Below, piece by piece: positions 1 through 5,728 of a stretch of 7,030 nucleotides of DNA (positions within the stretch are counted from its first letter, which is position 1; each line of letters begins with the position of its first letter). A model generated the notes under the pieces. It had not been told where the DNA came from. It ran no database searches and was given only the letters and a program-made list of their open reading frames with translations. Made by a program: the position numbers and the translations under genes. This DNA is from Anaerolineaceae bacterium. Lineage in GTDB: Bacteria; Chloroflexota; Anaerolineae; Anaerolineales; Anaerolineaceae. Location: the NCBI GenBank assembly GCA_003532515.1, contig DOEX01000027.1:1-7030 (forward strand), read 5' to 3'.

Positions 1-22
1 CTTTACTTTTTTCAGATTTAAC

Positions 23-51
23 TTGACATTTTCAATTTTTTCTTGTATTAT
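23..51 (+). promoter_or_regulatory. sigma-70-type promoter of the DUF2089 operon
   Basis: A perfect -35 hexamer TTGACA (23-28) is separated by 17 bases from TATTAT (46-51), a 5/6 match to the -10 consensus, in very T-rich DNA. Transcription would begin near position 58. That leaves a leader of about 24 bases before the ATG at 82 but only about 9 before the ATG at 67, which supports the downstream start. Confidence 0.75.
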
Positions 52-71
52 CTTCATTGACATAAGATGAA

Positions 72-78
72 AGAGGAG
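72..78 (+). promoter_or_regulatory. ribosome binding site deciding the DUF2089 gene start
   Basis: The purine run AGAGGAG lies 3-5 bases before the ATG at 82. It sits inside the reading frame that would begin at the upstream ATG (67), which itself has no Shine-Dalgarno sequence. This makes 82 the better start. Confidence 0.65.
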
Positions 79-81
79 AAT

Positions 82-483
82 ATGAATCAATTACCGAAAA
101 AATGTCCAATCTGCCAGGGAAACGTCATTGTGACTCGGTTTTTCTGTCCGGATTGCCAGACTTCCGTCGAGGGAAGCTTTGTATCACAGCAAAGTTCGTT
201 CCAAAACCTCACCCCAGAGCAAATGAATTTCCTGCTTACATTCGTTCGCTCCGAAGGTCGTCTGAATCGAATGGAAGAAATCCTGGGGCTTTCCTACCCC
301 ACCTTGAAAAACCGATTGAACGATGTGATCATGGCACTCGGGTTTCAACCCGAGAAAGAAGTTCGTATCAAACTAACCGATTCCCAACGTCAACAGGTTT
401 TGGATGACCTGGAGAACGGCAGAATCGATAGTGATCAAGCTCTTCGCTACCTGCAAGGTGAAGACGAATTCAATTTAATCTAA
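82..483 (+). CDS. DUF2089 family zinc-ribbon/HTH protein, putative regulator
   Basis: A 133-residue protein is predicted from the ATG at 82; an in-frame ATG at 67 would add five residues but has no ribosome site. Near the N-terminus are two CPxC knuckles (C8, C11, C22, C25), which form a zinc ribbon. A helical region at about residues 43-87 follows, beginning LTPEQ and containing an HTH-like stretch (RMEEILGLSYPTLKNRL) that resembles a sigma-region-4-type DNA-binding fold. The last 25 residues form a SHOCT-like helical hairpin (VLDDLENGRIDSDQALRYL). This order of zinc ribbon, HTH and short C-terminal hairpin is the DUF2089 layout. The product is probably a cytosolic DNA-binding regulator; its targets cannot be read from the sequence. 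It is the first gene of a two-gene operon, 11 bases ahead of its partner. Family assignment is good and function is inferred. Confidence 0.85.
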   Translation: MNQLPKKCPICQGNVIVTRFFCPDCQTSVEGSFVSQQSSFQNLTPEQMNFLLTFVRSEGRLNRMEEILGLSYPTLKNRLNDVIMALGFQPEKEVRIKLTDSQRQQVLDDLENGRIDSDQALRYLQGEDEFNLI

Positions 484-494
484 GGAGTAAAAAA

Positions 495-911
495 ATGGCT
501 AATACTGATGAGAAAATGCGCATCCTGAACATGGTACAGGAAGGTAAACTCAGCGCACAAGAAGCAGTTCAACTGCTTGAAGCACTCGATTTCAACCCGG
601 AAGAAAAGACTACTTCCACCGATGTGATCCCAGATAATGAAGTGCGCACGAATGGCAAAGCCCACTGGCTGAAAATTGTCGTCACTGATCAAGCCAGCGG
701 TAAGCGGAAGGTGAACCTGAGAATCCCGCTCGCCATGGTTCGTTGGGGTATGAAAATGGGTGGCAAATTTAACTTTGACAACAATTCAATGGACGATTTC
801 GACTTGCAGAGTGTACTTGATGATGGTGCATTAAACGAAGGACAAAAAGGTGTTCTGGTCGATGTCGAGGACGAAGAGGACGGTGAGCACGTTGTGATCA
901 CACTCGAGTAA
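495..911 (+). CDS. SHOCT-like (DUF2089-C/YvlB-N type) domain protein
   Basis: A 138-residue soluble protein starts at 495 behind a strong AAGGAG (482-487) with 7-base spacing. Residues 7-31 (MRILNMVQEGKLSAQEAVQLLEALD) match the short helical hairpin found at the N-terminus of YvlB/LiaX-type proteins and at the C-terminus of DUF2089 proteins. A linker of about 20 residues follows. Residues 54-90 then form a predicted beta-rich region (HWLKIVVTD, KVNLRIPLAMVRWGMKMG), and the C-terminal half is very acidic (LVDVEDEEDGEHVVITLE). There is no signal peptide or membrane segment. The proteins it resembles take part in envelope-stress or anti-sigma-like circuits. Here it is most simply read as a partner of the upstream DUF2089 regulator. 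The precise role is unknown. An intrinsic terminator ends the operon just downstream. Confidence 0.8.
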   Translation: MANTDEKMRILNMVQEGKLSAQEAVQLLEALDFNPEEKTTSTDVIPDNEVRTNGKAHWLKIVVTDQASGKRKVNLRIPLAMVRWGMKMGGKFNFDNNSMDDFDLQSVLDDGALNEGQKGVLVDVEDEEDGEHVVITLE

Positions 912-920
912 ATCCAGGCT

Positions 921-938
921 TGTCGATCTCAATCGACA
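921..938 (+). other. small perfect hairpin downstream of the SHOCT-like gene
   Basis: TGTCGAT (921-927) and ATCGACA (932-938) form a perfect 7-bp stem with a 4-base loop (CTCA), starting 10 bases after the stop codon. No T-run follows, so it is not itself a terminator. It could stabilise the 3' end of the mRNA or be incidental. Confidence 0.45.
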
Positions 939-958
939 TACTCTACCCCCAACGTTCT

Positions 959-997
959 CTTCACCCTGTGTTTTCACAATACAGGGTGAAGGCTTTT
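959..997 (+). terminator. intrinsic terminator of the DUF2089 operon
   Basis: CTTCACCCTGT (959-969) pairs perfectly with ACAGGGTGAAG (981-991), giving an 11-bp stem with an 11-base loop. GCTTTT (992-997) and then AT-rich DNA follow. The T-run is short but placed correctly for rightward transcription. The opposite side has no T-run, so the structure is directional and would not obviously stop the convergent VIT-family gene. Confidence 0.8.
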
Positions 998-1083
998 AAA
1001 TAAAATAAGTATAATTTCGCCGGTAAGAGGTCAGTGTTTGCTTTACTAGTTTTGTGTGGCAATCAGAATGACAATTATCTTGA

Positions 1084-1947
1084 CTAAATCTCAATAAATT
1101 TCTGTATCACCGAGCCAAAAAAGAAACTGATCAAGGCGACACCAACGCTAATGGCTGCCATGCTAAAAAAGTGTTTGCTGAATTTTTCATCTCGTAACAC
1201 AGACATGTAAAAACTAAAGAAAGCAATAATGGTAAAAACAGTCGTCATCATAACAGCCAGTGCAACGAAATAGTTCCTGAATATGAGGTAAGGGAAAATC
1301 AACATGGCGACCGTAACGATATAAGCAATTCCAGTAAAAACCGCAGCCTTGACTGGGTCTTTCGTGGATTTCTCGGTTCTGGTAGACAAATATTCCGAAG
1401 CTGCCATAGAAAGCGCTGCCGCGATGCCGGTTACCAGCCCGCTAAGGGCGATCATGCGCGTGTTTTGAAAGGCAAGGGTCAGACCAGCCAACGTACCGGA
1501 AAGCTCGACCAAAGCGTCATTCAGCCCCAAAACGATCGAACCAGAATAATGCAGAAGGGGTTCGTCCAGCAAGTCGATTAGGCTGGCTTCATGCTCTTGT
1601 TCATCACGAATCAAACGGTCGACACCCGGAATGACACCTTCTAACTTTTTATAGGCATTGATTGTTTTCTCTTCACGGGTTTCGAGAAGTTTAATAACAA
1701 AGGTATAGCCGAGAGCCTTTGACAAGAAAGCAAATAACCATTTCCACAACTTTTGCGGTCTTGCGACCTTACCTGTATATTTTTCCCAAAATCGAGTGTG
1801 GATGAGTTCGTCAGCCCCAAGTTTGTGGATCTTTTTTGCGTCGTCTTCATTTTCTAAATTCTCTGAAATTTGTGTGTACACTACGTGATCATTTATTTCG
1901 TCTTGCTGGAATTTTTTTATGGCAGTGAGCGTTTTCTCGTCAATCAT
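1084..1947 (-). CDS. ferritin-like/VIT1-CCC1 fusion membrane transporter (MbfA-like)
   Basis: A 287-residue fusion protein. Residues 1-130 are a ferritin-like (erythrin) helical domain with the di-iron ligand pattern E17, E47-x-x-H50, E92/E93 and E116-x-x-H119. Residues 134-287 are a VIT1/CCC1 membrane domain with five predicted helices (about 134-160, 164-187, 200-222, 225-250, 261-284). The family signatures GLNDALVE (D144) and LSMAASEYLSTRTE (M181, E185) are present in helices 1 and 2. The family moves Fe2+/Mn2+ across membranes. MbfA-type fusions are reported to export iron from the cytoplasm, with the ferritin-like domain binding metal. The cytoplasmic metal-binding helices found between helices 2 and 3 of eukaryotic VIT1 are absent, and the N-terminal domain presumably replaces them. 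The start at 1947 is supported by AGAGG (1954-1958) at 6-base spacing. The gene is a single transcription unit, divergent from the P-type ATPase. Iron or manganese detoxification is likely, but direction and substrate are inferred. Confidence 0.88.
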   Translation of the reverse strand: MIDEKTLTAIKKFQQDEINDHVVYTQISENLENEDDAKKIHKLGADELIHTRFWEKYTGKVARPQKLWKWLFAFLSKALGYTFVIKLLETREEKTINAYKKLEGVIPGVDRLIRDEQEHEASLIDLLDEPLLHYSGSIVLGLNDALVELSGTLAGLTLAFQNTRMIALSGLVTGIAAALSMAASEYLSTRTEKSTKDPVKAAVFTGIAYIVTVAMLIFPYLIFRNYFVALAVMMTTVFTIIAFFSFYMSVLRDEKFSKHFFSMAAISVGVALISFFFGSVIQKFIEI

Positions 1948-2010
1948 AACTATCCTCTTTGCTTATTCTACCTCATAAAGATTGTTAAGTCGGATGGAAT
2001 AGTAACTTTC

Positions 2011-2044
2011 CCGGAAGCATCACAAGTAGAATGCACCATTCCGG
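2011..2044. repeat. imperfect inverted repeat in the divergent intergenic region
   Basis: CCGGAAGCAT (2011-2020) is mirrored by ATGC (2031-2034) and TTCCGG (2039-2044) with a 4-base bulge. An alternative overlapping hairpin, GAATG-CAC-CATTC (2029-2041), uses part of the same bases. It lies about 65-100 bases upstream of the VIT-family start and could be in that gene's leader RNA or be an operator. No known riboswitch family was recognised. Confidence 0.35.
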
Positions 2045-2063
2045 TTGGGTGACCATGGAAAGT

Positions 2064-2093
2064 CCTGCCCTGTGACATAAATCACAGGGCAGG
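2064..2093. promoter_or_regulatory. perfect palindrome containing a CRP/FNR-family-type operator
   Basis: A 12-bp perfect inverted repeat (2064-2075 with 2082-2093) has a 6-base centre. Its core, TGTGACATAAATCACA (2071-2086), is an exact match to the classical CRP half-site arrangement TGTGA-N6-TCACA. Its centre lies about 102 bases upstream of the predicted ATPase transcription start and roughly midway between the two divergent start codons. No T-run follows on either strand, so an operator is more likely than a terminator. Which CRP/FNR-family protein would bind is unknown. Confidence 0.55.
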
Positions 2094-2146
2094 GTGTTAA
2101 AATAGATAAAGCATTTTGGCGTAATCGATCTGTCTATGCATGGTAA

Positions 2147-2174
2147 TTGACAGGCAAATGATTAGTAGTATTAT
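2147..2174 (+). promoter_or_regulatory. sigma-70-type promoter of the ATPase-RCK operon
   Basis: A perfect TTGACA (2147-2152), a 16-base spacer and TATTAT (2169-2174, 5/6 match) are present. Transcription would begin near 2181, giving a leader of about 37 bases, too short for a typical riboswitch. AGGA (2210-2213) precedes the ATG at 2218. Confidence 0.7.
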
Positions 2175-2217
2175 TCCACTTGTGATTTTTTGACCCACGG
2201 AAAGAACACAGGAAAAT

Positions 2218-5052
2218 ATGGACCTACAACCGGTAGATTCCGGTTTTGATATGATTAAACAAAAGCTGTCAGCAGATCAGCTTTTTGATTTTCTTAAGTC
2301 AAGCCCAGAGGGTTTGAACTCTGAAGAAGCAGCTAAGCGTCTAAAGGAGTTCGGCACCAACACACTGGCAGAAGTCAAGAAAAAACCTCTGATTCTCAAG
2401 TTTCTGTCACAGTTTACCCACCTGATGGCAATCATGCTTTGGGTGGCGGGTGTCGGTGCCTTTATCGCTCAGATGCCGCAGCTTGGCATCGCCGTCTGGT
2501 CGATCAACTTGATCAACGGTATTTTTAGTTTTTGGCAGGAATTCCAGGCAGAAAAGGCAACGGACGCACTTAAAAAGATCCTGCCCGCCTATTCCCGCGT
2601 GCTGAGAGATGGTGAACAAAAGAAGATTTTAGCCACGGACATTGTGCCCGGAGATGTCGTCTTCCTGGAGGAAGGCGAGAGCATCTCTGCAGATTCCCGA
2701 CTGCTCAACAGCGCAGAATTGCGTGTTAACCAATCGACCCTTACGGGTGAATCCAGACCGGTCAACCGCTCTGCTGATCCGGTTAGCGGTGAAGGTCTGA
2801 CAGAATCCGAAACACCCAACCTGGTTTTTGCCGGCACTTTTGTGGCTTCAGGCTCAGGCAAGGCAATTGTTTATGCCACCGGGATGAAGACCGCTTTTGG
2901 TCGCATCGCCCGTCTCACCCAGGAAGTAGAAGATGATCTCAGCCCTCTGCAAAAAGAAATGCAGAGTGTCACAAAAATTGTCACACTCATTGCTGTAAGC
3001 GTAGGTGTTACTTTCTTTATTGTTGCCAAATTGCTTACCGATATCAGTTGGATTGACGGCATGATCTTTGCGCTGGGCATGGTGGTAGCCTTTGTCCCTG
3101 AAGGCTTGGAACCCACAGTGACCCTGGCTTTGGCCATGGCTACCCAACGCATGGCAAAACGCAACGCCCTGATGAAAAAGCTCTCCGCTGTGGAGACACT
3201 TGGCTGCACTACCGTAATCTGTACAGATAAAACCGGCACACTCACGCAAAATGAAATGACTGTCCAAAAATTATGGGTGCCCAGCTTGAATTTTGGGACG
3301 CTAGAGGGTCGCGAGATCAGTTTTGGCGGTGTCGGTTATGAGCCGGTTGGCGCGGTTACTGAGAATAACCAACCGCTCGACATCCGCTCTGACCAGTCTG
3401 TCTCGCAAGTGCTGCTCACGCAGGCGAAATGCAACACCTCCCGTTTAAATCCTCCCACAATTGATGAGGAAGGCAAACCCACGCGCTGGAGCATTATTGG
3501 TGACCCAACCGAAGCGGCTCTGATCGTTGCCGCTCAAAAAGCTGGGTTCAGCAAAGCTGAAATTGACGGCCAGGTGATGGCAGAGCAACCCTTTGACTCA
3601 CGTCGCAAACGCATGAGCATTGTCCATCTCACCAGGACGGTTGACGGTTTTGAACGAACTGTCTACACCAAAGGTGGCATTCGGGAGACACTGGATATCT
3701 GCAGCAATATTCTGATCGATGACCAGGTGCAGCCCCTCACCCAGGAGCAAATTATCCAAATAATGGCAGTCAACGATAGTTATGCCTCCAAAGGATTGCG
3801 TGTTTTGGCTGCTTCACAGCGTACTTTAAATACTGAGGAACAAGACTATTCTATTGATGCGCTCGAAAATGGGCAAACTTTCCTTGGAATGGTAGCCATG
3901 ATGGACCCTCCCCGTCCGGATGTTTCCAAAGCCGTTGAAACCTGCCACCGTGCTGGCATCCGCATTATCATGATCACTGGTGATTATGGCTTAACTGCAG
4001 AAAGCATTGCCCGCAAAATCGGCATTGTCAGTTCGGACAAAGTCAGGGTGGTAACCGGTGTTGAGCTGGAAGGCATGAGTGAAGAGGATCTGAAACAAGT
4101 GGTGGTTGACGAGGTGATTTTCGCCAGGGTCGCTCCCGAGCACAAATTGCGGGTCGTTTCAGCCTTGCAGTCGCTCGGTCAGGTTGTTGCCGTGACTGGT
4201 GACGGAGTCAATGATGCCCCCGCCCTTAAAAAAGCCAATATTGGAGTCGCCATGGGCATCAGTGGCTCAGATGTTGCCAAAGAAGCTGCCGATATGATCC
4301 TGACCGATGACAACTTTGGCTCGATCGTCAACGCAGTCGAAGAAGGTCGCGCAGTTTACGAAAACATTAAACGCTTCACTTCGTATATCTTTACCAGTAA
4401 TACCCCCGAAGCGATTCCGTTTATGCTCTTTGCCCTCACAGGAGGACGTATTCCGGTAGCATTGCCGGTGATGCACGTTTTGGCAGTCGACCTGGGAACC
4501 GATATGGTGCCTGCTCTTGGTCTGGGGGCTGAACCCCCGGAAGAAGGTGTCATGGATTTGCCGCCACGGAAATTGAGCGACCATCTGATCACCAAAGAAT
4601 TGCTTACGCGCGCTTACCTGGTCTTGGGACCGGTACAGAGTGCAGTTACCATGTTGGCTTTTTATTTTTATTACTGGACCAATGGACACCCTGGTCAATG
4701 GCTGAACCTGCCTGATACAGGCGATCTTTACCTTGCTGCCACCGCTATGGCTCTTGGTGCTGTGGTTATGACTCAAATAGGTAATGTTTTCACCCAACGT
4801 GCCGGACATCGCTCAATTTTGAAGGTGCCCCTGTTCAGTAACAAATTGGTATGGATAGGCATCCTCACCGAGCTGCTGTTGGTATTCGGAATAACTTATC
4901 TGCCATTTCTTCAAAAATTTATCGGCACTTCTGCGTTTGACTTGAAGTATTGGTTGTTCTTGGCAATTTTCATCCCTGCCTTACCAATCACTGATGCCAT
5001 TTACAAAGCCTTTAAGAGAAGAAGGCGTACAATTGTTACACAGACTCACTGA
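2218..5052 (+). CDS. P2-type cation-transporting ATPase, Na,K-ATPase-like
   Basis: A 944-residue P-type ATPase with ten predicted membrane helices and complete catalytic machinery. An N-terminal cation-ATPase domain (about 16-85) leads to the A-domain loop TGES (176-179). The phosphorylated aspartate is D337 in DKTGT. The nucleotide domain has GDPTEAAL (428-435) and KGGIRE (485-490), and the hinge has TGDGVNDAPAL (660-670). Ion-site residues match animal Na,K-ATPase: VPEGL in M4 (E295), TSNTPE in M5 (S727, N728, E731), and DLGTD in M6 (D758, D762). It therefore probably moves Na+, possibly in exchange for K+, across the cytoplasmic membrane; Ca2+ is less likely given two aspartates in M6. Site-III residues are mixed: Y723 and E885 are kept, but the M8 aspartate is N856. 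Other oddities are E298 in M4, TGDY instead of TGDH, and an Arg-rich C-terminal end (K933-R937). No beta subunit is present. It leads an operon with two RCK genes, 15 bases from the first. Confidence 0.9.
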   Translation: MDLQPVDSGFDMIKQKLSADQLFDFLKSSPEGLNSEEAAKRLKEFGTNTLAEVKKKPLILKFLSQFTHLMAIMLWVAGVGAFIAQMPQLGIAVWSINLINGIFSFWQEFQAEKATDALKKILPAYSRVLRDGEQKKILATDIVPGDVVFLEEGESISADSRLLNSAELRVNQSTLTGESRPVNRSADPVSGEGLTESETPNLVFAGTFVASGSGKAIVYATGMKTAFGRIARLTQEVEDDLSPLQKEMQSVTKIVTLIAVSVGVTFFIVAKLLTDISWIDGMIFALGMVVAFVPEGLEPTVTLALAMATQRMAKRNALMKKLSAVETLGCTTVICTDKTGTLTQNEMTVQKLWVPSLNFGTLEGREISFGGVGYEPVGAVTENNQPLDIRSDQSVSQVLLTQAKCNTSRLNPPTIDEEGKPTRWSIIGDPTEAALIVAAQKAGFSKAEIDGQVMAEQPFDSRRKRMSIVHLTRTVDGFERTVYTKGGIRETLDICSNILIDDQVQPLTQEQIIQIMAVNDSYASKGLRVLAASQRTLNTEEQDYSIDALENGQTFLGMVAMMDPPRPDVSKAVETCHRAGIRIIMITGDYGLTAESIARKIGIVSSDKVRVVTGVELEGMSEEDLKQVVVDEVIFARVAPEHKLRVVSALQSLGQVVAVTGDGVNDAPALKKANIGVAMGISGSDVAKEAADMILTDDNFGSIVNAVEEGRAVYENIKRFTSYIFTSNTPEAIPFMLFALTGGRIPVALPVMHVLAVDLGTDMVPALGLGAEPPEEGVMDLPPRKLSDHLITKELLTRAYLVLGPVQSAVTMLAFYFYYWTNGHPGQWLNLPDTGDLYLAATAMALGAVVMTQIGNVFTQRAGHRSILKVPLFSNKLVWIGILTELLLVFGITYLPFLQKFIGTSAFDLKYWLFLAIFIPALPITDAIYKAFKRRRRTIVTQTH

Positions 5053-5067
5053 GAAAGGAGAGTCGCT

Positions 5068-5715
5068 ATGAAAATACTCATTATTGGATGTGGTCGGGTA
5101 GGTTCTGGCCTTGCGAAACAACTCAGCTTACAGGGAATTGATGTCTCGGTGATCGATAACGATCCGGAAACCTTCAAATCCTTAGGTAAATCCTTTAAAG
5201 GGAACACTTATGTTGGCATGGGTTTCGATCAGAAAGTCCTGACTGCTGCCGGCATTGAACAAGCTGACGCACTCGCAGCTGTGACCACCTCAGACGAGGT
5301 TAACCTGATTGCAGCCCGCATGGCAAAAACAGTTTACAAGGTGCCAAGTGTGGCCGCCAGGGTTTACGAACCTCAAAAAGCTAAGATTTATCGTCGCTTA
5401 GGCATACAGACTATTTCCCCGGTAACTCTTGGCATTGAACGACTGGCAAGCATCCTGGTTTATTCCAACCTGAACGTTGAACGCAGGATCGGTACCGGCC
5501 AGGTCGTCATGGTAGATGTCGATGTTACCTATAAGCTGGTCAATAAGACCTTGGCAGATGTCAACATCCCAGGTGAGATCCAGGTGGTTGCCCTGACACG
5601 CAACGGCAAAACCAGTTTACTTAATGAAGCCACTGTTTTCCAGATTGGTGATCTATTACATCTTTTTGTCACCACTACATCCAAAGAAAAAGTCAGCAAA
5701 CTGCTCCGCAGTTAG
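5068..5715 (+). CDS. RCK-domain TrkA/KtrA-like NAD-binding protein (first copy)
   Basis: A 215-residue soluble protein close to the usual KtrA length (about 220). Residues 1-120 are an RCK_N (TrkA_N) Rossmann domain. It has GCGRVG at 7-12 and an acidic D30 at the end of the second strand, which favours NAD(H) over NADP(H). The family stretch AGIEQADALAAVTTSDEVN lies at 61-79. Residues 135-215 form an RCK_C (TrkA_C) ligand-binding domain. Family members form rings on the cytosolic face of Trk/Ktr K+ transporters or K+ channels and gate them in response to nucleotides or ions. The start at 5068 follows AAAGGAGA (5054-5061) at ideal spacing. The gene is 15 bases behind the P-type ATPase and 13 bases ahead of a second RCK gene, so it is co-transcribed. 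No channel subunit is encoded nearby, so the partner is unknown. Confidence 0.88.
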   Translation: MKILIIGCGRVGSGLAKQLSLQGIDVSVIDNDPETFKSLGKSFKGNTYVGMGFDQKVLTAAGIEQADALAAVTTSDEVNLIAARMAKTVYKVPSVAARVYEPQKAKIYRRLGIQTISPVTLGIERLASILVYSNLNVERRIGTGQVVMVDVDVTYKLVNKTLADVNIPGEIQVVALTRNGKTSLLNEATVFQIGDLLHLFVTTTSKEKVSKLLRS

Positions 5716-5728
5716 GAAGTTGGTTGAA

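Noticed and set aside
67..81. Upstream in-frame ATG at 67 as start of the DUF2089 gene
   Set aside because: It has no ribosome site, lies only about 9 bases after the predicted transcription start, and its first codons contain the ribosome site of the ATG at 82.
1010..1083. TATAAT at 1010-1015 as promoter of a small RNA
   Set aside because: No acceptable -35 lies at proper spacing (TGAAGG only), and no hairpin with T-run ends a transcript before the convergent gene.
1870..2052. 60-codon plus-strand open frame overlapping the VIT gene start and its upstream region
   Set aside because: It overlaps the 5' end of the VIT-family gene on the opposite strand and has no ribosome site or recognisable composition.
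959..2093. Possible kinship of the palindromes at 959-991 and 2064-2093 (both contain CCCTGTG)
   Set aside because: Shared bases are limited to about 7 per arm, loop lengths differ (11 and 6), and the first has a clear terminator role. Coincidence is the simpler reading.
1948..2217. Riboswitch (Mn-sensing yybP-ykoY, Mg or c-di-AMP/ydaO type) for the flanking transporters
   Set aside because: The ATPase leader is predicted to be only about 37 bases, and no conserved core of these classes was recognised.
4267..4809. 180-codon open frame antisense to the ATPase gene
   Set aside because: It lies wholly within a clear P-type ATPase gene, has no recognisable protein features and no ribosome site or promoter of note.
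5624..5728. N-terminal extension of the second RCK gene to the ATG at 5624
   Set aside because: It would overlap the previous gene by 92 bases and add 35 residues before the Rossmann strand that begins RCK proteins. The ATG at 5729 has its own AGGAAG.
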